DNA from: Sophora flavescens
Taxonomy: Eukaryota > Streptophyta > Magnoliopsida > Fabales > Fabaceae
Assembly: GCA_030762895.1 (NCBI GenBank)
Contig: CM061070.1
Span: 53,463,557-53,527,556, forward strand
DNA: 64,000 nt
Direction: 5' to 3'
The notes under the pieces are model-generated. The model made no database searches and was not told where the DNA came from. It saw only the letters and a list, made by a program, of their open reading frames with translations. Position numbers and translations under genes: made by a program. This document shows positions 22,595-34,105 of the stretch, piece by piece. Every line of letters starts with the position of its first letter. The stretch's first letter is position 1.

Positions 22595-25500
22595 TGCGAC
22601 ACCCTAATCTCGGGTCATCACATGGTTACCCGTTTGCGGAAATAAAACTAAATTTGATGGTTGCTTTCGGAAAATCATGTTTTCTCAACGTTTATCTTTT
22701 CAAAATATGGTGATAAAAATGTTCTTTTTCTTTTAACCTCGTAACCATACAACGTAAACAAATCACACTTAAATACATAATGTATATAAGTCCTCCAACT
22801 TTACTACCTCATATGTTTCTCCCTTAAATCATAATCAGCTTTATTCTTAAAACATAACATTACCTAAGCTGGTCGTAACTAAAGGACACTACACCCAATA
22901 AAATCAGCAACAGCATGTCTCGAACTAGACAGCCTTCATCTCCTTGTAGATATCATACCCCCCTCGCATTTATTCGGATATGTTTGTAAGGGTGAGACGC
23001 CAATATATGGATTCATCACCATAACTAAATGCGCAACACAAAAGAAGGCACATACACATATTCATGTCTATAACAACATACTCATTCATATCATAATATC
23101 TCGTTTATCAATGGGTTTCACACCCCAAACATCAACATTGGAAAACTATGCATGAACACTTCAATATATCATCTAAACATTCATACTTAATCTCATGAGA
23201 TATCTCCAACCTCGTAAACCTCGTGATGAGTTGATCAGACTCAATTGCCACAGGCAAACAGCCACAGGCACGCCCATCGCACACTGTCCAACATCGTGGC
23301 ACAGTGATAACACTCTGAGATGGGGCCTCATTGTCCAAACCCCGGGCACAATGAGAACATCTTTGTACGATATACCCTGACGCCGCAAGGTAATCCCTCG
23401 TTTAATCATGGCACGTCTGCCAAATGCATGCAAGAAAACATTTTGTTCTCAACACTTTTCTTTGTGCTATATCTTTATTTGTCAAAGCTCTCAAAAGCTT
23501 ACGACTTAACATCTTTTGAAACATCTTTACATCTTTTATTAACAACACAGGACCTCAAAGTCCGAGTGCTCAATCACGAAGCCCCTAGACCTTGCAATCA
23601 GTCTTAGGTTCGTGGTAGTAGAAAACATCTTACAATGTGTTAACTTCTTTTAGTAGATACCTAGTCTACAACACAACAAACCTTAATACCCCGACGTCTC
23701 GGTTATTAAGTTCCATAACATCATTTTACATCATTTTTACATCTTCTTACATCTTACATCGTTCTACATCTTTTTACATCTTACATCGTTCTACATCTTT
23801 TTACATCTCTTACATCTTTTACATCTTTTACATCTTTTAAATCATTTCTGAGTTCTATATTATCCTTTACGTCATTAAGTAAAACTCATTTACCGAAAAT
23901 TCTTTCTACTTGAAATTCGTTTATAAAACGTCAATTCATAGAAAATCCACATTTCCTTTGGAAACACATTTTTTCCAAAATAACATCAAATCATCAACAC
24001 CTACTTTTTATTGAAACTTCAACTCTAATAAATCAATTCAAATTTAATCTCTTTTCAACATAAGTACTGCTGTTTTTAAACTCTCACCGTAAATAATTTC
24101 GAAACTTGTCGTCGTTTAGCATTTTCAAAGAAAACGTCTTTAAGTCAAACTTTGACATTTCTTCCAAAATAATTTTCTTATATCATAAATAAGGTCTTTT
24201 CGAATATTAATATCACAAAATCACTTTTTATAATATTTCAAAATTTCTTGTGTAAAAATTAGCAGTACTAAAAAAAATTTCACGGTTACGCTCTCACCGT
24301 GACTCATAAACTTCTTTTACACTAATAAATCATTAAAATAATAATATTTCTCAAAACTCATTATTTTTCCAAAATCATATTTTCCTCTACTATTATATTC
24401 CAACATTCCCTATAAAATGTTGAATATAACTTTCACAGCTTATTAAATCTTTTATCTCATTAATCGGTTGTGCACTGACCACTGTCAGGCCTCTCAAACA
24501 ACACTCACAAACAACATTCAACATCATCATCATAATTATATCCCAGGCAGATCATGCATCATAACAACATAATATACTACTGCTGATAATGAAAAGCAGA
24601 TCAATCATCAATACACAGATAAACAACGCATCGTAAACATCATAAACAATTAATCACAAACCACATATAAATCATATAAATCACACAAAAAGCAAATAGT
24701 TATAGAGAAAATCCCTCAGGTAAGCTCCCCTTACCTCTTGAAGACTCAACTAACGTTTTCAAACAACCTCCCGATTTAATCCGATTTCCTCCGTCGGCTT
24801 TAGGTCAAACCAACCCGATTGATTCCTTCAAACAAATTGCAATTAAATCAAACCACAACATACTTAACTCATGAGGGTTAGGTTTCGGCCAAGGGCTGAT
24901 TTTTAGGGTTCAAAATCCTTAAAATTGCTAATCAAGGTTAAGTCATAGATTAATGGTCCTTAATTAACCTAAATCATGGATTAGTGACTAAACAACTAAG
25001 TTTCAAACTCAAAACTTCCTAACTCTTCTATACCAAGATTCGGCCTCAACATGTTCATAGGGCTAGGGTTCTTAATTTAATAAACCAACTTGGATTTATT
25101 AAGCATACAGACTAATAGCTTGATTACTAAGATCATTAATGAAAACTTTGAACAAAACTCATCTAGTTCCAAGAACTAGGGTTTCGGCCTTGATAAAACA
25201 AATAGGTTAGAGTTTGATTTTTGATCTTCTATATACTTGGATACAAGAACTATCAAGATACTAGAAGATTGAATCATGAATCAAGACATGAAAATGAAAC
25301 AAAACCTATGAACACAACATTGACCTAGGTTCGGCCAAAACCAGAAATTAGGGAAAGAAATTTCTCATGATCATATGCTTCTAGATGGTGAAAATAGAGA
25401 TGATTATAAGATCATACCAATTGGTTTCATGTCAAAAGGATTTTTCTAGAATTAGTTATGAATTTTCAAAGTTCTAGATCTAGAAACTTAAAAGTGATGA

Positions 25501-26830
25501 ACAACTATGATATAAGCCTTGAATCAAGAAATTGATTGAAGAACATAGACATGATTAGATAAGAAGAATAGGATTCACCTCTTGGAGATCAAAAACAAGT
25601 GAAGATCCAAGCACTTTCTTCACAAATCTAACACTAGTAGACTTATGAACTTTAGGGTTTTTGAACAAATGGCATTAGAAACTAAATGAAAAGTGAGGGA
25701 GGGTATTTATAGGCATGTGGGCTGCGCCACTTTTGAGGACCAAGTAGAAAGGAGGTGGCTTTTCAAAGGATTTAAGTGCAAATAACTCATAGGGACCATT
25801 TGGCAAAGATTCCATAAGTTTAAGGACTAGTTTGCAAATTGTCAATAGATTGTCATGATGACTTTTTGCCACAATAAATGTGGTCTTATCTTGATGACTT
25901 TTGGCTGATTTTTGTCATAAATATCTTAGGAAAACCTAGCTTGTTGAAGAAGATTTGAGAAAATAGTAGAATAATGTGGAAGAATGTAGAATGGTGTGGA
26001 ATGTAGTAGAAACTTCTAGAATGTTCTTTGCTCTTTGCTCATCCAAGATGAGGGCAACCTTCACTCCATATTGGGCTTGCGCATGGGCCTAGGGAATTTG
26101 GGCTTGAATTCATCTTTGTGGGGCCCACCAAAAAGGCTTAAAGCTTATGTTGACATAGGAAACTTATATGGCTTCAAATGGGCTTTATGAAACTTAAGTC
26201 ATGGGTAAGGAAGTTGGGCCTCAAAGCCACGGTCCTCTATGGATTTGGAACAAGGATTCTAGCCCAATTCACTTGAAAAAACTTAGAAACTAACTTAGGG
26301 ACAAAAGGGTAATTAACAGAAAGTTCAGGGACTAAAGCGTAAAATCCATAAATTTTCACTTTAACCCTGAAAAACCTTCTAGACTTAAAAATATGATTCA
26401 TCCCCATGAATCATCTCAAAATCCTAAGATAAACTCTTTATCTGCTCTTAGGAACTCCAAAATCCACTCCGTCGTCTACCCGATTACGTTTTCCGCCGTA
26501 AAACGTAAATTATTTTATTTTTTTACGAAATTTTTCAAAACTTCCAGTATCGTAGAAAATACGATAAAAACATTTTTCATCTCGTTCACAACTTAAAATT
26601 AGGTCTTCTGAGCAGTAAAGTTTTACTGTCAGTGAAAATCCAGAAAACGGCAGACCGGCTTCCGTCTGAATTTTCAACCAATAACTTCCCCGTAACCTTA
26701 TGAAAGTAAGTATAACAAGGAAATGACATTGGTTTATCCAAAATCATTTTCTATGTCTCGGATAATATATATATATATGTTTATATATTTCTTACCGATA
26801 TTACGAAGCAACGAAAATCGGGGTGTTACA
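22595..26830 (-). repeat. D 5' LTR (right copy)
   Basis: 4236 bp. Apart from two short divergent patches (about 22955-22978 and 26605-26665, against 17985-18004 and 21630-21690) I count roughly 20 substitutions against the left LTR. That points to a recent insertion. Confidence 0.92.
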
Positions 26831-26835
26831 GTTAA
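26831..26835. repeat. Target-site duplication GTTAA, right copy (D)
   Basis: Matches 17619-17623. Confidence 0.9.
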
Positions 26836-27278
26836 CATGTTCATCCTAGATATCCTTACTTCACTTGTGCCCTCATGGGCTACTTCAAGTGTATCCCACA
26901 TTTCCTTTCCGGAATTGCAAGTAGAGATTCTAAAGAACTCATCAATACTAACTCCCATAGTAATGATGTTCTTAGACTTCTTATCTAATTGGACCTTCTT
27001 CTTATCATCTTCGGTCCATAAAGATCTAGGTTTTTTTGCTCTTCATTAACAACATGTTTAGGCATAAAAGGATCATTCAAAACGGTATCCCATATATCTA
27101 CATCTATTTCCTCAATGAAAATTTTCATCCTTGCTTTCCAATAAGGATAACCTTCACCATTGAAAATAGGGGGTTTAGAAATAGAAACATAATCACTTGT
27201 CCCATTTGATTGAGAACCCATTTCCACAAGACTTGAAAGGTGATTAACCTTATTCAAGAACCCATTCTAGATACCAGT
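26836..27278 (-). pseudogene. Copia gag N-terminus (element S)
   Basis: Start of the S polyprotein. The likely initiator is the Met of MGSQSNGTSDYVSISKP, followed by PIFNGEGYPYWKARMKIFIEE and VDIWDTV, the typical N-terminus of plant copia gag. A one-base change near 26985-27000 shifts the frame; 26836-26958 continues with MGVSIDEFFRISTCNSGKEM and WDTLEVAHEGTSEVR. The frame stops at the D target duplication and resumes at 17618. The first 20 bp next to the LTR (27270-27276) read TGGTATC on the minus strand, a degenerate tRNA-Met PBS. Confidence 0.85.
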
Positions 27279-28002
27279 TGAAGGACGTGGAAACGGTTTC
27301 TAAGTCGCGGGGGTGTGAATTGACATTTTAAAAAACTTTTCAAAAAACAATTTTAATTTTCCTTTTTCAAATGGAGTAGCAAAAGACTAGTTTTCTTTGA
27401 AGCGTAATCAAACAATTGCAATATCACTTCAAGAATGAACTTTAAAGAGAGATATACAATTGCATAAGCTAAAAGAATGTATAATACAACAATCATGCAA
27501 TATAGTATAATAAGCATAGAACATAAAGAACGTGCATAAGATGATAAAGTTTGCAAGAAAGTAAAGAGAGTAGGGATAGAGAAAGTGACACAAATATTTT
27601 ACTGGTTCATCCCACAACCTTAGTGGCCTACGTCCAGTCTCCAAGAATCCTCGTGGAGAAATTCACTATGACAAAGTTTGTGCAAGAGATACCATACTCC
27701 TTACAAAAGTCACTTTCCCTTGTAGGATGCCTCACCCACACTCTCAAGAGATACCTCGCTCATGAATCTTGTTGGATACCTCACCAACAACTCACACACA
27801 AGAGATACCACACTCTTGTACCTTGTTGGATACCTCACCAACAACTTACAAAGGGATGCCTCACCCTTACTTTGATTGGATACCTCACCATCAAATATTT
27901 TTCACCAATGGTTACTTTGATGGATACCACACCAACAAATATTTGCAACCCTCAAGAGATACCACACTCTTGAGTCACTATGGGATTTAAACTCCCAATA
28001 CA
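27279..28002 (-). repeat. Copia element S 5' LTR
   Basis: 724 bp. On the minus strand it runs from TGTATTGGGAG to CGTCCTTCA, next to the PBS remnant. Its outer end cuts the gag gene of element A. The 3' LTR is beyond the left window edge. About half of the LTR is the stem-loop array at 27639-27974. ORFs drawn through this region are not genes. Confidence 0.85.
27639..27974 (-). repeat. Array of about 11 stem-loops with constant loop ATACCTCA
   Basis: Successive units share an 8-nt loop (ATACCTCA, ATACCACA, ATGCCTCA, ATACCTCG or ATACCATA) but have different self-complementary arms. Perfect ones: TTGTTGG/CCAACAA (27769-27790 and 27823-27844), ACAAGAG/CTCTTGT (27798-27819), AAGGG/CCCTT (27851-27868) and CTCAAGAG/CTCTTGAG (27951-27974). 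With one mismatch or bulge: TGTAGG/CCCACA (27721-27740), TCAAGAG/CTCATGA (27744-27765), TTTGATTGG/CCATCAAA (27871-27895), TTTGATGG/CCAACAAA (27916-27939), and a two-part stem at 27677-27707. A first unit, CTCCA/TGGAG (27639-27658), has a 10-nt loop. Confidence 0.9.
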
Positions 28003-28565
28003 AACTCAGAAGTGGTAGAACTTGTGGACAGCAAGCCAGCTCATCGGAATCCTTTGGATATAACTCCTTAAACCTAATCAGCCCTACAAACTCGGTGGCA
28101 TATGCGCTGATTGTCACACCATCTTGTCCTTGCGGCACGAACTCTGTCTCCTTGGTTTGAACCATTTGTGGGATCATACTTCTCTAGAAACTTACTCCGA
28201 AAGACATCCCAAGTAATCACTCTTTGCTCTGCCACTAATAGCTGGCTAGTTTCTTCCCACCAAAATCCAACATCTCCTTTCAACATAAACGCTCCACATG
28301 CTACCTTCCAGTTCTCAGAGTATTCCATTGTTCCAAATGTTTTCTCCATCTCCTTAATCCAGAGTTCTGCTTCCTTCGGGTTAAGCTCACCATCAAATTG
28401 AGGTGGATTACTATGGTAGAACTCAGCTAGTCCTCGCCTCTCAGCAATTTCCTCGTTATGACGTGCCACGGTTGTTGCTAGCTCCCTCGGGACTTGCACA
28501 TCTACTAACATATCTGCAGGATCCTTGCTTGCTAAACTAGATCCACTCGTTCCAGGACTAACCAT
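28003..28565 (-). pseudogene. Gag of chromovirus-like gypsy element A, truncated by S
   Basis: Ty3/gypsy gag on the minus strand. MVSPGTSGSSLASKDPADML leads into EFYHSNPPQFDGELNPKEAELW, LWIKEMEKTFGTMEYSENWK, ACGAFMLKGDVGFWWEETSQ and VFRSKFLEKYDP, the standard order of a plant gypsy capsid. The frame then shifts near 28140, continues as ISAYATEFVGLIRFKELYP, and is cut at 28003 by the 5' LTR of copia S. The rest of element A should lie beyond the left edge of the window. The Met is placed about 300 bp from the PBS, consistent with a full 5' end. Confidence 0.85.
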
Positions 28566-28858
28566 GATTTCCGATCAAAGCATGGTAGTCAGAACTAGGA
28601 AGAAAACAAGACACCAAATCCTGTCCAATATCATTTCTCCTTAGAAACAATAATGAAAAGAACAACAAACAATGTTGTATCCTTTCATAACAACATCATG
28701 AAAACATGAACTCAATTAAGGATAGACTAAAGTCATTATCCTTCCAAACATTGGATCTTCATGGAACCAAGAACACAAAAAAACACAAGACACAACCAGA
28801 AAAAACACAACAAAAATGACGACAGACCTAAACCCCAAGCCCCAAAAAGACTCGGTCA
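28566..28858 (-). other. Element A 5' leader
   Basis: A-rich on the plus strand, with several AAAACACAA runs. No ORF. It lies between PBS and gag. Confidence 0.65.
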
Positions 28859-28870
28859 GCTCTGATACCA
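28859..28870 (-). promoter_or_regulatory. Element A primer-binding site
   Basis: Minus strand TGGTATCAGAGC (initiator tRNA-Met type), 6 bp from the LTR end at 28877. Confidence 0.9.
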
Positions 28871-29576
28871 AAATAATGTAACACCCTTTTTCAGGTGCTA
28901 CATTGTCTGTGACATTTTCAAAAAATCGTTTAACACGGAAAATAAATTTTCTGAAGATACGAGTTTATTTTTCACTATTCATTTTCATAAATAAGAAATT
29001 AGATAATACTTAACATTTATTAACATTTTCCAACCACTAACAGGCCTAAAACATATACATCCAGAAAATGGAAGATAAGTAGTAAATAATCATACATTCC
29101 TTGTATGTACATAGTATTTTCATAAATTCTTTCAAAAGATAATAGTCATGGAAAGACAGAAACAACAACAGGCAGAAATAACAACGCAGTTAAAAATAAC
29201 ATGACCAAGAAAAACATAAATAACCTTGGAAACACAACTCCATAAAACTAGTCCTAAACATCGGGACTCATCATGCTGGCCTGTACAAAACGATGACGAG
29301 GTGTCATCATTGTACAATAATAACAACTGGGGACGATACAACATCACACTGGGGTTGTGCTCTCACATATTTCATATATTAATCTCTGAAGATGCGTCCT
29401 CATGACCGGTCCGTCTCATATCCCAAGGCTGGTTATGATGGCGAAGTAGTACTATCGTCTTCGTTGTAGAACATAGAATAAACAGAAGACCAGAAAACAC
29501 AGAAAATAAGGTGAGATCCCCATTCATCATACACATAAAGCAGGTATGCAGTGGTACAACCCACATACATATTACA

Positions 29577-29578
29577 AC

Positions 29579-29611
<33 letters not shown>

Positions 29612-29618
29612 TATATAT
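29577..29618. repeat. (AT)n(AC)n(AT)n microsatellite
   Basis: Alternating purine-pyrimidine run inside the LTR of A. Confidence 0.95.
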
Positions 29619-29867
29619 CCATATTATCATCCATTCTCAGTCCACAGTTGAAAACTCCGAGAATATACACTACCAAACTAACTGGTAAGCTTATCAAAGC
29701 GTACTAGATATTATCTGTCCACTGAGGTATGAGAATAGAATGAAACTGATTGAAACTGCATAGTCTCATACCTACACAGCCTCAAGGAATCATTGATCCT
29801 AACTTCGGAGCTAACTAACATTTTGGAAAGGAAATGGTCAGTACAGGTTTCACATCCGCCCACCTCA

Positions 29868-29916
29868 GGCACCATGTGTGGCTAGCTGTCTAGGCACCAT
29901 GTGTGGCTAGCTGTCT
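29868..29916. repeat. 24-bp tandem duplication
   Basis: AGGCACCATGTGTGGCTAGC plus TGTCT occurs twice head to tail. Confidence 0.9.
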
Positions 29917-29956
29917 AGGCACACAAGGCTTAAATCATAACGTACATACAATCATA

Positions 29957-30352
29957 ATCACATGTGATCTCAAACTCTCTGTAAAACATCGGGCTCTTTA
30001 TGAAACCTCTACAACCGGGAAGCTCGACTTCCTAGGAAGAACGACCTCAACGAACATAGTATCAACTATGTGTTTGGCAAAATTATCGGAATACGTCCAA
30101 TTTGTCTATCGACCAGATAATCCTTGTGATTCCACTAGAATCTATTTGATGTCAATTTAAGACGGACGATATCCTCTAGTCCGAATCATCGGCCCTTCCT
30201 TGAACCACAGTTCTCAAGAATACTTTCCATGATTGTGCAAAATGTTTTAAGGTACTTGCTTACAAGTCCTAACCCATTATGGATTTGGATCGACAATCCA
30301 ATCATTTATTTCTTTGCACTTTTCTAGTGGAGCCTTTTGCTTGGCTTTCAAG
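29957..30352 (-). other. Stem-loop cluster in LTR of A
   Basis: Direct inverted repeats: ATCACATGTGAT (29957-29968), GGAAG/CTTCC (30018-30032), ACATAGT/ACTATGT (30054-30071), AAATT/AATTT (30080-30103), TTGTCT/AGATAA (30102-30120), GATTC/GAATC (30128-30142), CGGAC/GTCCG (30163-30183), GAAC/GTTC (30202-30213), ACTTG/CAAGT (30254-30267), TGGATT/AATCCA (30280-30300), CACT/AGTG (30317-30329) and CTTG/CAAG (30340-30352). Twelve in 400 bp looks dense, though chance was not computed. Confidence 0.7.
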
Positions 30353-30697
30353 AAATCAAATTATTCCGAGTCCATTAAGTCTTATGAATGTATGGATATT
30401 GAATTATCCACACTTTATGACACATGGTATTGCTTCACCATAAGTCATAAATCATTAAGTTCATATTTTCACTAAGTCATACACTACAACACAGAGAAAC
30501 TCACCATTCATCGTATGAAAAATCTAAGCAAAAATCCTTAATTCTCATACAGTAATCTTAGTGCAGAAATAGAGAAATAATTGGCAACAAGAATTTACCA
30601 AAATACAACTTCTCTTTATGCTTGTCAATTGAAGTTCTCTCAAATACAACACAGAGCACTCTCGAAACCCTCTTTTGCTCGAAACCAGAAAAGCTCA

Positions 30698-30707
30698 TAG
30701 AGAGAGA

Positions 30708-30748
<41 letters not shown>
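30698..30748. repeat. (GA)n microsatellite
   Basis: GA repeat with two ATAGAG interruptions; CT-rich on the sense strand of element A. Confidence 0.95.
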
Positions 30749-30894
30749 GCAGTACCTCAGAGAGAGAAGTTCACGGTGGTGGTGGAGAGGAGCTCGCGGT
30801 GGTGATCACACGAGAGAGAAAGGGTTAGGGCAGAAGGGTGGTGGTGAACAGGGTTAAGGAATATGTGTGAAGTGATAAAAGGGGGCACGGGACA

Positions 30895-30990
30895 TAACGT
30901 TATTGTAAAAATTTGAGTAAAACTTTTAATGTCTGTTATTCAAATAACAGACGTTAAAGAAATTATTTAACGTCTGTTATTAAAACAACC
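30895..30990. other. Inverted-repeat DNA left of E, possible DNA-transposon remnant
   Basis: Contains TTAATGTCTGTTATT paired with AATAACAGACGTTAA (about 30930-30961) and another AACGTCTGTTATT. The same words resume at 48616 on the far side of element E, so E was inserted into this sequence. Such words are common near ends of plant DNA transposons, but no transposase was seen. Confidence 0.5.
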
Positions 30991-30995
30991 AACGT
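30991..30995. repeat. Target-site duplication AACGT, left copy (E)
   Basis: AACGT before TGCAACATG; repeated at 48611-48615 after GGGTGTCTCA. Confidence 0.82.
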
Positions 30996-33850
30996 TGCAA
31001 CATGTTGTTTTTTATATACGTTGTATTACCGGTAAAGATATATTTATTTATATTTTTACCTGAGATCAAGAAAATGATTTTGGATAAAACATAATCATAT
31101 TTATACTCTACCTTATGGTACAAGGTTACGGTAAAAATTTGGGATTAAAATTCACACGAAATCCTGTCTGCGTTTTCACTGACACTAAAATTTTACTAAT
31201 CAGAAAACCTAATTTTGACCCGAGATCGAAATAGTTTAGATTTAAATCATACTTACAACGATATAAGATATTTTGAAATTATTGCTTGAAAATATATTAT
31301 TATACTTTTTACGAGTGAATTTTCAAAGAAAACGCGCGAGAAAATTTAAATCGGGTAAATGATGGATTCGGGAACGGATGTGCAGAGATAGAACCGGACA
31401 CCGGATGGAGGTGCACTTGCCACCTAGGGGTGGTGAGTCATGGGGTGAGTCACCACCATGATTCACCATGTAATGATGGAGTTCACACAAAAATGCTAAC
31501 CTCCTTAATCAAATGACCAAAATTCCCTTGACCTTTCATTCTAATTCCAACCTTGTCCCAACATTTGGTGGACCAAATTACCCCCTCATACACAGCCCTA
31601 ACCCATGGAGGACACCTAGGCATTTCATTTCTTCTTCTTCACACATCCTTATGTTCATGTTCTTGGAAAACTCTAAGTTTCAATTACTTGCAAAGCTTGA
31701 ATCTTTGATCATTTCTCTTCAATTTTCTTCATTTCAAGATGAGGATCCTCTTCCTTATCACCGTAGCTCTCTTGATCATACAATATTTTTCATTTTCATC
31801 AAGCTTTTCTAAAATTCAAGTTTTAGATCTACTTCTTCAAAAATCTTGCAAAAATGCTTAGAAAAATGTTTGATGAGTTATGATTCTTGTTTTCACCTCT
31901 CTTATACCTATACTTTCACCATTAAAGAGCTTACAATCAAAAGAATTTTCTAACCCTATTTTCATGTCTTGGCCGAATGCCCATCCAAGTGAGTTAAATG
32001 TGTTTTCTTCAATTTTTAACTTGGATGATGATTGTTATAATCTATCTAAGGCCTCTAGATTATAGATCCAAAAGGATGAGAGCAAAAGAAATTTCTAGCC
32101 AATTTTTCTTCTCTTGGCCGAAACCCTAACTAAGTGGGTTAGATGAGTTTTGTTTCAATTTTTGACTTGTGACAAGTTTTCTATGCTATCTAAGACCCTA
32201 CCATTCTATATCCAAAAGATTGAAATGAGAAAAGAACCCTATCCATAGTTTGAACTCTTTGGCCGAACCCTAGTTCTTGGTTACTCTAGATGGTTTTTGT
32301 TTGGTTAACTTGCTTTTGGGTTGATTTGGTTGAAGGTTGATTGGTAGATTTTGTGTGGTAACGAGGAGCTTCAATTTCTTGATTCCAGTGTTAGCTCGGG
32401 TGGGAGAAAGAAATATCTTGTAGTCGGAACGACTAAGTAGCATATATTTTATAATAATGGTGTATGGCGACCTAAACACTAATAGTGGTCGAGTAATCAA
32501 CAATAACAAAATCACATTGGAAACTACCCTGTAGTACCAATGATGATTTAGGGATTGTAGGTTTCTCACCGTTAGGATAATTTTATGATAATCGAGGATG
32601 TATGATTTTATCTCTGTTGAACTGCTTGTGGCTGGTTGTGATAAACTGCTTTATGTGATGTTTGGTGATACTTGAATAATTTATTATTATTTTATTTCAT
32701 ATAATCTGTTTTTTCTGATAACATGCAATATCTGCTATTTCATGCTTAGTTGACACCTAGGCAATGATATATGTTGATCGGGAGATATTATATTGAGGAG
32801 AGAATGAATATGACTTAGAGGTGTCTAGCCAAATTAAATATTATTTTATATATGAGATGGACATGGAAAATGTGTTGAAATTGCGATGGAAGGTTGAGGC
32901 ACTAGGCTGTAAACGATGCGAGTCAGTGAGATTCATATAGATGCATGGTTGTTCATAAACGTGTGAGTGAAACACACAAGGTCAAAGGTAGACTACCGTA
33001 ATACTCTTTTAGTCCTTGACGAGTTGCTCTGATTATTCTGTCGAGGATAGAGGTACTATGTATTTTGTGCTTATTGTGCTATTTCCAATGGGGGAATAGT
33101 GATACATTGTGCTTATGCACGATTCCCTACTAGAGATAAGGGAATAGGGGCGCACCGAGTTCTTGCACTAAGTTCTTGGCATTGCACCGTCTGGACTACT
33201 GACTAACATACCTAACGGAAATGGGGATGGTGACAGGAGTAGAGATGGTCACGTTAGCATAAAAGTCTAGTTGTATGAGATTAAGGGTAGAGGATGATAT
33301 CGTAGATTAAGGATGAATGTAATATATATGTGATTCATGTCTTTGACTCTTATTGTATTGTATGCTATGATTCCTTTTCCACTTATGATGATAGAACTGT
33401 TTCTTATCTCCTATTTTGTTGTATTGTATATATTTTGTTATGCGATCGTATGAGAAGACCATGTGGAGGAGCAAGCTACTGAGGATCTGGATGGCATTCC
33501 TTATGAGCCAGATGCTGGAGGACGAGCTGTGGATTCTAGCGGTAGAGTTTATGGTCTATGGCCAGTGCGCCTTTTGAGACCTTTTATTTTAAGTTGCTTA
33601 TAAAAGGTTGTATACCTGCAAAGGATCCTACTGATAGGATACCCTAGACAGTGTTTTGTGCCTTGATGGATAGACTTATGTGGTGTATATGTAGTATGTT
33701 TATGGTGTGATGGTTAATCTTTCAGAAGTTGTATGTTTTATATTTAAGTTTTTAATATTTTCGTTTTTCTTTATATATGTTTAACGTTAAGAACGTTCTT
33801 AAGTTTTAAGAAAATGAGGTTTTTATTTAATGGCACAATGGGGTGTCTCA
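30996..33850 (+). repeat. E 5' LTR
   Basis: 2855 bp. Its first 200 bp resemble the ends of the D LTRs (GAAAATGATTTTGGATAAA, CTGCGTTTTCACTGACA), so E and D are related families. It includes TTGGCCGAA words (31968-32270), a hairpin cluster (33013-33145) and a 49-codon open stretch at 33457-33603 (IPYEPDAGGRAVDSSGRV) that is partly kept in the 3' copy. Confidence 0.82.
33013..33145 (+). other. Stem-loop cluster in E LTR
   Basis: TCCTTGAC/GTCGAGGA with a G-T pair (33013-33047), CTATTTCC/GGGAATAG with a G-T pair (33079-33099), GTGC/GCAC (33109-33120) and ATTCCCT/AGGGAAT (33122-33145). Confidence 0.7.
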
Positions 33851-33855
33851 TTTGG

Positions 33856-33867
33856 TGGTATCATAGC
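33856..33867 (+). promoter_or_regulatory. E primer-binding site
   Basis: TGGTATCATAGC, one base from the tRNA-Met-type TGGTATCAGAGC, 5 bp after the LTR. The following leader to 34105 has no ORF. Confidence 0.85.
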
Positions 33868-34105
33868 AGTTTGATTATGTTCAGACTATGAGGTTTAGGA
33901 TGTTGTTACTGGCCGTGTCTAGTTGAGTCCACATCGGATATTGACTATGCTTAGAAGTTGGGTAGTAAGTCCGGACTCGAAAGATTCGTTGTGATAGACC
34001 CGACGTGATGACTAACATTGGTATGGCATATAGTATTTATATACTTGTTTATGTAGTATTATATGTCATACGTGATGGGAGCCGATTATTTCTTTTAACT
34101 GGATC

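Larger units (their letters stand above)
17624..26830 (-). mobile_element. D: non-autonomous gypsy-type element with giant LTRs
   Basis: 9207 bp. Two near-identical LTRs of 4229 and 4236 bp flank only 742 bp (21853-22594). On the minus strand the order is LTR, tRNA-Met-type PBS, short internal region, PPT, LTR. The internal region has no gag, protease, RT, RNase H or integrase motif. LTR ends (TGTAACACCCCG on the minus strand) and PBS type fit chromovirus-like gypsy elements. It must have been moved by enzymes supplied in trans. A perfect 5-bp target duplication shows it arrived as a unit. Confidence 0.9.
28877..30894 (-). repeat. Element A 5' LTR (outer end uncertain)
   Basis: Begins TGTAACACCC on the plus strand next to the PBS. 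The outer limit is set here where a different inverted-repeat sequence begins; the true end is not certain. It contains a hairpin-rich section (29957-30352), a 24-bp tandem duplication (29868-29916), a TA/CA microsatellite (29577-29618) and a GA tract (30698-30748) followed by Gly/Val-rich open stretches that are not convincing genes. Confidence 0.6.

Noticed and set aside
27551..27973. 140-codon plus ORF with repeated GYLT and SWIPHQQ-like segments
   Set aside because: Repetition comes from the stem-loop array; antisense to element S and inside its LTR.
27551..27980. CRISPR-like regular repeats with unique spacers
   Set aside because: The repeated unit is only about 8 bp and the variable parts pair with each other; plant LTR context with no cas genes.
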